Origin: WHSW01 sp963821345 | GTDB taxonomy: Bacteria; Actinomycetota; Thermoleophilia; Solirubrobacterales; 70-9 | DNA length: 64,000 bases | Assembly: GCA_963821345.1 (NCBI GenBank) | Contig: CAWGDM010000012.1 | Span: forward strand, 1 to 64,000 | Direction: 5' to 3' | Shown here: piece after piece, positions 33,385-42,425 of the stretch | Numbering within the stretch: the stretch's first letter is position 1 | Layout: each line of letters begins with the position of its first letter | The notes under the pieces: model-generated | Databases searched by the model: none | What the model saw: the letters and a program-made list of their open reading frames with translations, nothing else | What the model was told of the DNA's origin: nothing | Program-made: the position numbers and the translations under genes

Positions 33385-33885
33385 CTAGTCGAGCTCGGCG
33401 AGCAGATCGGCGAGGTCGAGCGGCTCGGTGAAGATCGCGACGCCGTCGGGGTCCGAGGGATCGCGCGGCCACTGCTCCTTGGGGCGGTCGCGGTAGAGCT
33501 CGATCCCGTTCTCGTCGGGGTCGCGCAGGTAGAGCGCCTCGCTGACCCCATGGTCGGAGGCGCCGTCGAGCGGGATCCCGGCGTCGTTGAGGCGCCGCAG
33601 TGCGTCGGCGAGCTCCCGGCGGGTGGGATAGAGGATCGCCAGGTGAAAGAGCCCGGTGGTCCCCGGCGCCGGTGGGCCGCCGCCCCTCGAGTGCCAGGTG
33701 TTGAGCCCGATGTGGTGGTGATAGCCCCCCGCGGCGATGAACGCCGCCTCCCCACCCCACCACTGCATCACCTCGAAACCGAGCACCCCGCAGTAGAAGT
33801 CGAGCGACCGCTGGATGTCGGCGACCTTCAGGTGGACGTGGCCGATCCGGGTCCCCGGGTCGATCGGCTTCGGCCGGTCCGCCAT
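33385..33885 (-). CDS. VOC-family (glyoxalase/extradiol dioxygenase-like) protein
   Basis: 166 residues. Two beta-alpha-beta-beta-beta units: GHVHLKVADIQRSLDFYCGV with the first metal-ligand His, YHHHIGLNTWHSRGGG in the middle, HLAILYPTRRELADALRRLN, then DPDENGIELY with the terminal Glu ligand. The pattern resembles catechol-2,3-dioxygenase-like VOC enzymes; the substrate is unknown. Its ATG overlaps the stop of the RNase H gene by one base, suggesting co-translation. Confidence 0.85.
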   Translation of the reverse strand: MADRPKPIDPGTRIGHVHLKVADIQRSLDFYCGVLGFEVMQWWGGEAAFIAAGGYHHHIGLNTWHSRGGGPPAPGTTGLFHLAILYPTRRELADALRRLNDAGIPLDGASDHGVSEALYLRDPDENGIELYRDRPKEQWPRDPSDPDGVAIFTEPLDLADLLAELD

Positions 33886-34340
33886 CAGGCCCCCGCCCCG
33901 TCGAGGGTCTCGTTGACGAGCGCGTCCGCGGCCGCGTTGTGCTCGCGGCGCACGTGGCGGATCGACCAGCGCTCGAAGCCGGCGAGCGCCTCGCGGACCG
34001 CCCCGTGCAGCGGACGCAGGCCGGCGTCCTTGACCCTGTATTCGCCCTTCACCTGCTTGACCACCAGCTCCGAGTCGCCGACCAGCTCGACCTCGCTCGC
34101 GCCGAGCTCCTTGGCGCGCTCGATCCCCAGCAGCAGCGCCCGATACTCGGCGACGTTGTTGGTCGCGCGGCCGATCGTCTCGCCGACGCTATCGACCACC
34201 TCGCCGTCGGGCGTCGAGACGACCGCCGCGATCGCCGCCGGGCCGGGGTTGCCCCGGGCGCCGCCGTCGACGTTCACGATCAGTGACCGGGCCCCGTTCA
34301 ACTGAATTGCGCCGCGCCTCTCAGGCCCGTACGCCGGCAT
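33885..34340 (-). CDS. RNase HI-like (reverse-transcriptase-like) protein
   Basis: 151 residues. IVNVDGGARGNPGPAAIAAV gives the first catalytic Asp, NNVAEYRALLLGI the Glu, ELVGDSELVVKQ the second Asp, and HVRREHNAAADALVNE the last Asp with its His. This is the full RNase H active site of the RnhA-like subfamily, which cuts RNA in RNA-DNA hybrids. The first ~13 residues overlap the end of the EF-G2 gene and may not be translated; TTG at 34301 is an alternative start. Confidence 0.8.
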   Translation of the reverse strand: MPAYGPERRGAIQLNGARSLIVNVDGGARGNPGPAAIAAVVSTPDGEVVDSVGETIGRATNNVAEYRALLLGIERAKELGASEVELVGDSELVVKQVKGEYRVKDAGLRPLHGAVREALAGFERWSIRHVRREHNAAADALVNETLDGAGA

Positions 34341-36414
34341 CGTCGGTGGCCTTCGCCTCGGCGATCACCTTCTGGGCGATGTGGCTGGGGACCTCCTCGT
34401 AGCGCAAAAAGTCCATCGTGTAGTCGCCACGGCCGCCGGTGATCGCGCGCAGGTCGGGGGCGTAGTCGAGCACCTCGGCCATCGGCACCTCGGCCTTGAT
34501 CTCGGTCGCGGTACCGCGCGGCTCCATCCCCAGCGGGTGGCCGCGACGGGAGTTGAGGTCGCCGATCACGTCGCCGACCGCGTCCTCGGGAACCGAGATC
34601 GTCATCCGCATGATCGGCTCGAGCAGGTAGGGGTCCGCCTCGGCGACCGCCTGCTTGAAGGCCATCGAGCCGGCGATCTTGAACGCCATCTCCGAGGAGT
34701 CGACCGTGTGGTGCTGGCCGTCGAAGAGGCGGACCTTCATGTCCTTGATCGGATAGCCGGCGACCACCCCGCCGGCCATCGCCTCGACGATCCCCTTCTC
34801 GACCGCGGGGATGAAGCCGCCCGGGATCACGCCGCCCTTGATCGCGTTGACGAACTCGAAGCCCTCCCCGGTCTCGTTCGGCTCGATCTCGATGTGGCAG
34901 TCGCCGAACTGGCCGCGCCCGCCGGTCTGCTTCTTGTAGCGGCCGTGCGCCTTGGCGGACTTGCGGATCGTCTCCAGGTAGGGGACCCGCGGCGGGTGCA
35001 GCTCGATCTCGGCCCCGAAGCGCTCCTTGACCCGCTCGACGATCACCTCGACGTGGACCTGGGTCAGCCCGGCGATGATCTGCTCGCCGGTCTCGGGGTC
35101 GCGGTGCACGTCGAGGGTCGGATCCTCCTCCGACAGCCGGCGCAAAGCGCTGGCCGCCTTCTCGTCGTCGCCCTTCGACTTCGGCTCGAACGCGAACGCC
35201 ATCACCGGCGCCGGCAGGTCGAGCGCGCCGAAGTGGAGCTCGGTCGGGCCAGAGGCGAGCACGTCGCCCGCGGTCGTCTCGCGCAGCTTCGCGACCGCGC
35301 CGATGTCGCCGGGGCCGAGCTCGTCGATCGGGCGCATCTCCTTGCCCTCGGGCGCCGAGAGCTGGCCGATCCGCTCCTTCTCCCCCTTCGAGACGTTGAC
35401 CACGTGCGAGTCGGAGGTCATCACCCCGGAGTAGACGCGCAGCATGCTGATCCGCCCGGTGTAGGGGTCGGCGGTCGTCTTGAAGACGAAGGCGAGCAGG
35501 TCGCCGTCCTCGTCCGGCTCGATCTCGACCGTGTTGTCGTCACCGTCCAGGGCCTTGGCGCCCCCGTGCATCGCCGGCGACGGCAGGTCCTCGACCAGCG
35601 CCTCGAGCAGGCGGTTGGTGCCGAGGTTGCGGGTCGCGACCCCGCAGGTGACCGGGAACAGGTGACCCTCGTTGACGCCCTTCTTGAGCGCGGTGACGAT
35701 CTCCGAGTGCGAGATCTCCTCGCCCTCGAGGTAGCGCTCCATCAGCTCGTCGGAGTTCTCGGCGACCTCGTCCATGAGCTTCTCGCGGTACTCGTCGGCC
35801 TGCGCCTGGAGCTCCTCGGGAATCTCGATCTGCTTCGCGTTGCCGCGCCCGTCGCCCTCGTACTCGAACGCGGTCATGTCGATCAGGTCGATCACGCCGC
35901 GGACCTCGTGCTCGCTGCCGACCGGAATCTCGGTGGCGACCACGTGCTGGCCGAACGAGGACTTCAGCGACTCGAGCGCGCGGAAGAAGTCGGCGCGCTC
36001 GCGGTCGAGCATGTTCACGAACACCAGCCGCGCCAGCCCCTCCTCGTCGGCACGCCGCCACAGCCGCTCGGTCTGGACCTCGACGCCCATCACGCCGTTG
36101 ACGACGAAGACCGCGGCGTCGACGACCCGCAGGGCCCCGAGCGTGTCGGCGACGAAGCTCGGCTCACCCGGGGTGTCGATCATGTTTACCTTGCGCCCGT
36201 CGTGCTCGAACGAGGTCACCGCGGCGCCGATCGACAGGCCCCGGCTCTGCTCGTCGGGCTCGAAGTCACAGACCGTGGAGCCGTCGTCGACGGTGCCGAG
36301 CCGGTTGATGATCCCCGACTCGAACAGGATCGCCTCGGCGAGGCTGGTCTTGCCGCTGCCGCGGTGGCCGACTAGGGCGACGTTGCGAATGCGATCGGGC
36401 GCCTTGTGGGGCAC
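34321..36414 (-). CDS. elongation factor G-like protein EF-G2
   Basis: 697 residues with the five-domain EF-G layout. The GTPase motifs are unusual: G1 GHRGSGKTS, G2 RGLSIGAA, G3 DTPGEPSF (canonical EF-G has DTPGHVDF, with the catalytic His), and G4 NMLDRE (canonical NKxD). Domain IV starts about residue 480 (GRYKKQTGGRGQFGDCHIEI) and domain V ends near 690. Actinobacterial EF-G-like proteins of this type exist beside the true EF-G and their role is unsettled. Start ATG 36414. Confidence 0.85.
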   Translation of the reverse strand: MPHKAPDRIRNVALVGHRGSGKTSLAEAILFESGIINRLGTVDDGSTVCDFEPDEQSRGLSIGAAVTSFEHDGRKVNMIDTPGEPSFVADTLGALRVVDAAVFVVNGVMGVEVQTERLWRRADEEGLARLVFVNMLDRERADFFRALESLKSSFGQHVVATEIPVGSEHEVRGVIDLIDMTAFEYEGDGRGNAKQIEIPEELQAQADEYREKLMDEVAENSDELMERYLEGEEISHSEIVTALKKGVNEGHLFPVTCGVATRNLGTNRLLEALVEDLPSPAMHGGAKALDGDDNTVEIEPDEDGDLLAFVFKTTADPYTGRISMLRVYSGVMTSDSHVVNVSKGEKERIGQLSAPEGKEMRPIDELGPGDIGAVAKLRETTAGDVLASGPTELHFGALDLPAPVMAFAFEPKSKGDDEKAASALRRLSEEDPTLDVHRDPETGEQIIAGLTQVHVEVIVERVKERFGAEIELHPPRVPYLETIRKSAKAHGRYKKQTGGRGQFGDCHIEIEPNETGEGFEFVNAIKGGVIPGGFIPAVEKGIVEAMAGGVVAGYPIKDMKVRLFDGQHHTVDSSEMAFKIAGSMAFKQAVAEADPYLLEPIMRMTISVPEDAVGDVIGDLNSRRGHPLGMEPRGTATEIKAEVPMAEVLDYAPDLRAITGGRGDYTMDFLRYEEVPSHIAQKVIAEAKATDDAGVRA

Positions 36415-36437
36415 CCCGCAACCCTATTGAACGGCGC

Positions 36438-37211
36438 CTAGAGCGTGAACCTGGAACGAAGGCCGATCACGGCCTTCGTGTGCAGCTGGGAGACCCGCGA
36501 CTCGGTCACCCCGAGGACCTCGCCGATCTCGCGCAGGGTCAGGTTCTCGTAGTAATAGAGGGCGATCACCAGCCGCTCGCGCTCTGGCAGCGACTCGATC
36601 GCGTCCGCGAGCCGGTCCTTGACCTCGGCCTGCTGCGCCTCGGACTCGGGATCGATTGCCGCCGGGTCCTGGATCGTGTCGAGAACCGAGATCTGGCTGC
36701 CGCCCTCGGGGTCGGCGAAGGTCCAGAGGTCGTCGAGCGCCAGCACCGAGGAGTTCGCGATCTCCAACAGCACCGCCTGGAAGTCCTCGACGCTGATCTC
36801 CAGCTCGTCGGCCATCTCCTCGTCGGTCGGCCCCCGCCCCAGCTTCGCCTCCAGCTTCTGATGGGCCCTTTCGACCTGGCGGGCCCGGGCCCTGACCGAG
36901 CGCGGCACCCAGTCGAGCGAGCGCAGCTCGTCGATGATCGCGCCCTTGATCCGGGCGACGGCGAAGGTCTCGAACTTGATCTCACGCTCGGTGTCGAAGC
37001 GCTCGATCGCCCCGATCAGGCCGAGCAGCCCGTAGGAGATCAGGTCGGACTCCTCGACGTGCGACGGCAGGCCCGACGCCATCCGGCCGGCGATGAACTT
37101 GACCAGCGGTGAGTAGGCGACCACAAGCCGTTCACGGGCCTTTTCGTCGCCGTCAACCTTGTAGCGTCGCCAGAGCTCGCGAAGCTCGACTGCCTTGACG
37201 TTCGTCTCCAT
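36438..37211 (-). CDS. RNA polymerase sigma factor, WhiG/FliA type (sigma-70 group 3)
   Basis: 257 residues from ATG 37211 (METNVKAVELRELWRRYKVD); a longer frame upstream overlaps the recombinase gene and is not needed. Region 2 is DLISYGLLGLIGAIERFD plus KFETFAVARIKGAIIDELRS, with DWVPRSVRARARQVE for core and -10 contact. Region 3 is about 120-170. Region 4 is LTLREIGEVLGVTESRVSQL. It resembles sporulation/motility sigma factors, but no flagellar or sporulation genes are in view, so the regulon is unknown. Confidence 0.9.
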   Translation of the reverse strand: METNVKAVELRELWRRYKVDGDEKARERLVVAYSPLVKFIAGRMASGLPSHVEESDLISYGLLGLIGAIERFDTEREIKFETFAVARIKGAIIDELRSLDWVPRSVRARARQVERAHQKLEAKLGRGPTDEEMADELEISVEDFQAVLLEIANSSVLALDDLWTFADPEGGSQISVLDTIQDPAAIDPESEAQQAEVKDRLADAIESLPERERLVIALYYYENLTLREIGEVLGVTESRVSQLHTKAVIGLRSRFTL

Positions 37212-37260
37212 ACCGAGGGTCCCTAGATACTGACTGAGTGCGAAGGCTACCCGGGCGGCG

Positions 37261-38202
37261 TCAGGCGCGCGGGTGAGACTTTGCGTACTCCTGACGCAAT
37301 CGCGACGGCTCGACGCGGGTGTAGATCTGGGTCGTGGACACGCTCGAGTGGCCAAGCAGCTCCTGGATCGAGCGTAGATCGGCGCCCCCCTCGAGCAGAT
37401 GGGTGGCAAAAGAGTGGCGCAGGGTGTGTGGCGAGACGCGCCCGGCGACCGCCGTCTCGCGCACCCATTTCTCCAGCCGCCGGCGGACGTCGGACGAGCT
37501 CAGGCGCCGCCCGCGGCGGCTGATGAACAGCGCCGGCTCGTCGGCGGGCGGCCCGAGCGCGTGGCGGGCGGTGTCCAGATAGCGTCGCAGCGCCCGCTGG
37601 GCGGGCTCGCCGATCGGCACCACGCGGGTCTTGGAGCCCTTGCCGGTGGCGCGCACGGTCTCGGTCTCGAAATCGATCGCGCCAAGGTCCAGCGAGACGA
37701 TCTCCTCGGCGCGCAGCCCGCACGAGTAGGCGACCTCGAACAGCGCCCGGTCTCGGACCTCGAGCGGCGTCCGCGCAGGAATCCGGTCGAGCAGGGAGCC
37801 GACCTCGTCGCGGGCCAGCACCCTGGGCAGGCGGCTCTGGCGCTTCTGGGCCGGCAGCAGGTCGGCCGGGTTGGCCTCGCTGGCGCCGGTGGCGACCAGG
37901 TGGGCGTGGAAGCTGCGCACGGAGGCCAGCTTGCGGGCGATGGTCGCCCTCGCCAGCCGCCGCTCGGAGAGCGCCGCGGCGTAGCTGCGCAGGTCGCGGT
38001 AGCGCAGCTGGCCCGGCTCTCGACAGCGGGTGGTCGCCCAGTCGGCGAGTTCGAGCAGATCGCGCCCATAGGCGCGCACGGTCGCCTTCGAGGCGCCGCG
38101 GCGGGCGAGATCGCGGGCGTGGTCGTCGAGCGCCGCCCGCCAGGCGGAGCTCGCGGTGAGCTCGTCGGCCGGCGGCGCCGGCAATGCGGTCCTCTCGCTC
38201 AC
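37261..38202 (-). CDS. xerD: tyrosine recombinase XerC/XerD type
   Basis: 313 residues. SAM-like N-terminal domain about 25-110. Catalytic residues are in order: R in YSCGLRAEEIV, K in GKGSKTRVV, H-x-x-R in HTLRHSFATHLLEGG, H in LLGHSSVSTTQIYTRV with the nucleophile Tyr. The length and the HTLRHSFATHLLEGGADLR block are those of XerC/XerD, which resolve chromosome dimers at dif. It lies in conserved core DNA 4 kb outside the tRNA-Gly island, so it is unlikely to be the island's integrase. XerC versus XerD is not decided by sequence alone. Confidence 0.85.
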   Translation of the reverse strand: MSERTALPAPPADELTASSAWRAALDDHARDLARRGASKATVRAYGRDLLELADWATTRCREPGQLRYRDLRSYAAALSERRLARATIARKLASVRSFHAHLVATGASEANPADLLPAQKRQSRLPRVLARDEVGSLLDRIPARTPLEVRDRALFEVAYSCGLRAEEIVSLDLGAIDFETETVRATGKGSKTRVVPIGEPAQRALRRYLDTARHALGPPADEPALFISRRGRRLSSSDVRRRLEKWVRETAVAGRVSPHTLRHSFATHLLEGGADLRSIQELLGHSSVSTTQIYTRVEPSRLRQEYAKSHPRA

Positions 38203-38290
38203 ATCAGCCGCCTCGACGCCGGCGGGATTCGGTTACGCCTCATAGCCCTAGCTTCGCCGCGCCCACGCGCGCGCCTGCCGGCGGGCGGAA

Positions 38291-39328
38291 CTAACCGATG
38301 TAGATCGGGGTCCCGACCGGGACCTGGTCGTAGAGCGCCTCGACGTCGGGCACCGCCATTCGCACGCAGCCGTGCGACGCGGCGCTGCCGAGCGAGTCGA
38401 CCTCGCTGGTCCCGTGGATGCCGGCGCCGTCGGTGATCCCCATCCAGCGCGCCTTCAGCGGGTTCGCGTCGGTGCCGCCGGCGACCACCGTGCCGGCAAG
38501 CTCGCCGGCCCAGTCGGAGTTCGGAACGCTCCAGACCGGGTCGACCTGCTTGTCCTGGATCGTGAACAGGCCGGTCGGGGTCGGATAGGCGGGCTGGCCG
38601 ACGGCGACCGGGTACTTGTTCACCGGCTCCAGGTCCTTCCACAGGGTGAGCGTGAAGGTCGATTCGTCGACGGTCAGGTAGGTCGGATACTGGGCGGCGA
38701 GGTCGGCCTTGGAGACATCGGGCTGCACCTCTTCGACGGGGACCGTGACCTTGCGGTGCTTGGTGCGCTGGACCGCCGAGTCGATCCTGGTCCGCAGCGC
38801 GCCCTCGTCGACCGAGAGGCCCGGATGGCCGGCGACCCCGGTGAGCGAGACCGAGGTCGGCTCGATCGTCGCGTTGGTGGGATCGGTGTCGATCGCCTCG
38901 GCGACCTTGCCGACGAACTCGTCGACCGCCTTGTTCGAGTAGCTGAGCTGGGGTGAGATCGCGACGTCGACCTCGCCACCGGTCGCATAGCGCCAGACGC
39001 GAGTCGGCAGGCCGCCCTCCTGGCTGGCCTCGAGCGCGCGGTCGACCATCCCGTCGACGTCGGCGTCGACCGCGAGCTTCTCGGGACTGAGCTGGTACTT
39101 GACCCCGTCGTAGGTGGCAAGCACCGGCTTGCGCAGCGGCTGCACCAGCGCCTGGTCGACCGCTTCGCGGGCCTCGTCGGCGGTCATCCCGCCGACGTCG
39201 ACGCCGCCGATCGTCACGCCCTCGGCGATCTGGTCAGCCTTCGCCGAGTCCCAGGCGTAGGCGCCCACGGCCGCGAGCAGCAGCAGGGCGACGAAGAAGA
39301 CGGTGAAGATCTGGAGCTTGCGGGCCAT
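38291..39328 (-). CDS. L,D-transpeptidase (YkuD) with peptidoglycan-binding-like domain
   Basis: 345 residues. One N-terminal membrane helix (LQIFTVFFVALLLLAAVGAY). A VanW/PG-binding-4-like repeat region (VTIGGVDVGGMTADEAREAV and LSYSNKAVDEFVGKVAEAI) covers about 35-200. The C-terminal YkuD domain has GIHGTSEVDSLGSAASHGCV with catalytic Cys at about 321. It would make 3-3 cross-links or attach proteins in the cell wall on the outer face of the membrane. Start ATG 39328. Confidence 0.9.
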   Translation of the reverse strand: MARKLQIFTVFFVALLLLAAVGAYAWDSAKADQIAEGVTIGGVDVGGMTADEAREAVDQALVQPLRKPVLATYDGVKYQLSPEKLAVDADVDGMVDRALEASQEGGLPTRVWRYATGGEVDVAISPQLSYSNKAVDEFVGKVAEAIDTDPTNATIEPTSVSLTGVAGHPGLSVDEGALRTRIDSAVQRTKHRKVTVPVEEVQPDVSKADLAAQYPTYLTVDESTFTLTLWKDLEPVNKYPVAVGQPAYPTPTGLFTIQDKQVDPVWSVPNSDWAGELAGTVVAGGTDANPLKARWMGITDGAGIHGTSEVDSLGSAASHGCVRMAVPDVEALYDQVPVGTPIYIG

Positions 39329-39405
39329 CGGCGGTCAGAGATTGTACGAGGGCGCCCGGGCGGGCCCGCGTGCGTGGCGGGTCTGCAATCTCGGGTTCAG
39401 ATCGC

Positions 39406-41436
39406 TCAGATTCCGAGCGGCTCGCGGTCGGCGCCGACGCCCTCGGTGGCGCGCTCGCGGCGCACGTGCGGGCTCCAACGCAGAAACTCCTCGACCTCGC
39501 GCTCGTAGTGGTAGCCGTCCTCGCCCGCGCGGGCGCGCAGGATCGGCTCCAGGCGCAGGTGCTCGCCGAGCTTGAGCACGGTCTCGCGCGAGGTGTAGCC
39601 GTATCGGAATCCGCTCGCCTTGTAGAGGCGGTTGTCCACCCCGCGGCCGAAGCGCAGCAGGTTGAGCATCTCGTCCGGGACCCGGAATCCGACCCGACGC
39701 AGCGGCCCGGCCAGCAGGCCGGTGCCCACCGGCGGCAGCACCGGCAAGGCGCGGCGGCCGACCAGCGAGATCGCCTCCGACAGCGCCAGCACGCCGTCGG
39801 CGGCGACGTTGTAGGTCCCGGCCACCTGGTTGATGGTCGCGTGCTCGAGCGCGTGCACGACGTCGTCCTCGTGCACGAACTGCAGCCGCGGGTCGAAGCC
39901 GAGCACCATCGGCACCATCGGCAGGCGCAGCATGCGGGTGAACGCGGTGTCGACGTCGGGCCCGAGCACGTTCGCGCAGCGCAGCACGGTGACCGTGACC
40001 GCGGGGTTCTTCTCGGCGAAGTCGTTGACCGCCTGCTCGGCCTCGAGGATGTCGCGCTCCAGGCGGGTGCGGGGCGGGTGCGGGCGGCGGATGCGCTCGG
40101 TGAAGAAGGCCGGGTCGTCCTGCTCGGCCCCGTAGTAATGGGTCGAGCTCTTGAACACCACCTTGCGGACCGGCGAGCCCTCCCCCGTGCAGGCGGCGAG
40201 GATGTTCATCGTCCCGATCACGTTGTTCTCGTGCGCGAACCGCGACGAGGCGACCAGCGAGTTGACCGTCATCCGCGCGTCGATCACGGTGTCGATCTCG
40301 GCCGCGCGGACGATCCGCTGCAGCAACGAGTGCTGGTTTGAGATCTTCACGAACTCGGTCCGCTCCAGCTCCAGCCGCGGCTCGCGCGAGTCGACCCCGA
40401 TGATCGCCTCGATCTGCTCGAAGCCCTCCAGCGCCTGCGCCAGCCGCCCGCCCCAGTAGGTCGACAGGCCCGTTATCAGGACGCGCTTGGTCGGCGGCGC
40501 CGGGACGATCTCGGCGCCGCTCATCCGAACCACACGGACTTCCTGCGTCGAGAGCATCTGGTGCAGGTTCTCCTGGATCCGGGCGCGGATCTCCTGCGAG
40601 ACGCTCTGCACCAGGGCCTTGTCGTGGACCGCGTCGGCGCCGCCGAGCTCGACCGTGTCGATCGGCTCCAGGAAGCGGATCTTGAACTTCGCCGGCAGGT
40701 AGCCGAGCATCCCCAGCGGCCCGAGCCAGGGGAAGGTCGGGGTGAGCGGGAAGTAGATCAGCCCGGTGAGCTTCTGCATCGCCGGGACCTGGGCGAAGAT
40801 CGGCGCCGCCTCCTCCGCCCCGACCACGCACAGCGGGACGAGCTTCGCCTCGGCGCGCATCGCCGCCTCGACGAAGCCACCGCGGCCGAAACGCCGCAGC
40901 CGGTAGCGGTCCTTGTAGAGCTTCTCGGTCCCCTTGCGGCCCTCGGGGAAGACGAGCACCAGCTGGCGCTCGTCGTAGAGCAGCCGGTGGACGTTCGCCG
41001 GGTGCGCGGCGACGCCCCCGATCTTCGGGATCAGCATCGAGAACCCGGGATAGCCCTTGAAGAAGTGCTCGACGGTCAGGTAGAGGGGCCGCGGGTTGGG
41101 GTGCTCCTCGCGGATCGCCTTGGCGATCATCGCCGCGTCCGGCGGCAGGGCGCCGGAGTGGTTGGAGACCAGCAGCGCGCCGCCGTCGTCCGGCACGTTC
41201 TCGACCCCCTCGACCTCGGCCCGGAACCAGTAGCGGTAGAAGAACTCGTACAGGGTCTGGTCCATGAACCCCTCGACCCGCTCCGAGCGCCCCCAGTCGT
41301 TGAGCCTGCGCTCGGGCTCGATCGCCGGCAGCAGGTCGCGCATCTCGTCGCCGGGCCGCCGCTCGGGCAGCAGGTCCGGCGCCGCGTCGTCGGGGCGCCC
41401 GGGCGTCGTCGAAAGCGATGTCCGCCGTTCAGCCAA
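39406..41436 (-). CDS. PlsC acyltransferase - SDR fusion protein
   Basis: 676 residues. The N-terminal half (about 60-300) is a lysophospholipid acyltransferase: ALLVSNHSGALPPDAAMIAK (His and Asp of the acyltransferase motif, with wider spacing than the usual HX4D), VLVFPEGRKGTEKLYKDRYR (second motif) and PLCVVGAEEAAP. The C-terminal half (about 312-600) is an extended SDR: RVLITGLSTYWGGRLAQAL (nucleotide binding) and SSTHYYG with the catalytic Tyr. The join implies a two-step lipid reaction or substrate hand-off at the membrane. Divergent from the hydrolase gene at 41459 with 22 bases between. Confidence 0.85.
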   Translation of the reverse strand: MAERRTSLSTTPGRPDDAAPDLLPERRPGDEMRDLLPAIEPERRLNDWGRSERVEGFMDQTLYEFFYRYWFRAEVEGVENVPDDGGALLVSNHSGALPPDAAMIAKAIREEHPNPRPLYLTVEHFFKGYPGFSMLIPKIGGVAAHPANVHRLLYDERQLVLVFPEGRKGTEKLYKDRYRLRRFGRGGFVEAAMRAEAKLVPLCVVGAEEAAPIFAQVPAMQKLTGLIYFPLTPTFPWLGPLGMLGYLPAKFKIRFLEPIDTVELGGADAVHDKALVQSVSQEIRARIQENLHQMLSTQEVRVVRMSGAEIVPAPPTKRVLITGLSTYWGGRLAQALEGFEQIEAIIGVDSREPRLELERTEFVKISNQHSLLQRIVRAAEIDTVIDARMTVNSLVASSRFAHENNVIGTMNILAACTGEGSPVRKVVFKSSTHYYGAEQDDPAFFTERIRRPHPPRTRLERDILEAEQAVNDFAEKNPAVTVTVLRCANVLGPDVDTAFTRMLRLPMVPMVLGFDPRLQFVHEDDVVHALEHATINQVAGTYNVAADGVLALSEAISLVGRRALPVLPPVGTGLLAGPLRRVGFRVPDEMLNLLRFGRGVDNRLYKASGFRYGYTSRETVLKLGEHLRLEPILRARAGEDGYHYEREVEEFLRWSPHVRRERATEGVGADREPLGI

Positions 41437-41458
41437 GTCCGAAATAGTATCCGCGCCG

Positions 41459-42425
41459 TTGAGCGCGCAAACGTCAACAAGACGTCGCCGGCCCCGGTTC
41501 GAGCCGTTCGGCCCGCGGCCCGCGCCGACGCCCGCGGACGGCCCGGACCCCTACGGCGACCCGGATCCCGAGTGGCTGCGGATCGACTGGTCCGAGCACA
41601 TCGGCGACGTCGACGTCGACGGCACCCGGGTCCACTACGCCGAGCTCGGCGCCGGCGAGCCCGAGGCCCCGGCGATCGTCTTCGTCCACGGGCTCTCGGG
41701 CTGCTGGCAAAACTGGCTCGAGAACATCCCCCACTTTGCCAAGGGCCACCGCGTGCTCGCACCCGACCTGCCCGGCTTCGGCTCCTCCCCGGTCCCCGAC
41801 TGGGAGATCTCGATCCCCGCCTACGGGCGGCTGCTGCTCGGGTTCTGCGACGCGGTCGGGGTCAGCGAGGCGATCGCGGTCGGCAACTCGATGGGCGGCT
41901 TCGTCGCGGCCGAGGCGACGATCGCCGAGCCGCAGCGATTCGAGCGGCTGGTCCTGGTCTCGGCCGCCGGGGTGACCAGCGCCCGCCTACGACGCGAGCC
42001 AACCGAGGTGGTGGCGCGCATGATCGCACGCGGCGACCCCGCTCGCCTTCCGGGCGCAGACGCGTGCGATGCGCCGGCCACGGGCACGCCAACTCGCCTT
42101 CGGCGGGATCTTCGACAACCCGCGCGCCCTGCGCCCGGAGCTGATCTGGGAATTCTTCGCCGGCGGCATCCGCGGGCAGTCGTTCGTCGAGGCCCTCTCC
42201 AGTCTCGCCGGCTACCACTTCCTCGAACGGCTCGGCGAGATCGAGGTGCCGACGCTGATCGTCTGGGGCTGCCAGGACCACGTCGTCCCGCCCGCCGACG
42301 CGCTCGGCTACGCGAAGCGGATCGCCGGCGCCCGGCTCGAGGTCTTCGACCGTTGCGGGCACGTGCCGATGGCCGAGCGCCCGGTGCGCTTCAACCGGCT
42401 GCTGGACGAGTTTCTCACCGGCTAG
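41459..42425 (+). pseudogene. alpha/beta hydrolase, one frameshift
   Basis: TTG 41459 is the likely start (LSAQTSTRRRRPRFEPFGPR), since the frame upstream is antisense to the fusion gene. HGLSGCWQNW is the oxyanion motif, VGNSMGGFVAAE gives the Ser nucleophile, VWGCQDHVVPP the acid and CGHVPMAERPVRFN the His. Between them one extra base near 42031 breaks the frame: ARMIAR should continue ATPLAFRAQTRAMRRPRARQ. It may be a functional hydrolase of about 320 residues if the base is an assembly error. Substrate unknown. Confidence 0.75.

Noticed and set aside
34381..36375. A 664-residue plus-strand open frame opposite EF-G2
   Set aside because: It is the antisense of a well-supported gene. High GC makes such frames long, and the translation is a repetitive Asp/Arg/Leu/Val mix with no domain.
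37261..38202. Tyrosine recombinase as the integrase of the tRNA-Gly island
   Set aside because: It has XerC/D length and motifs, lies 4 kb outside the direct repeats in conserved core DNA, and is near a sigma factor gene rather than an attachment site.
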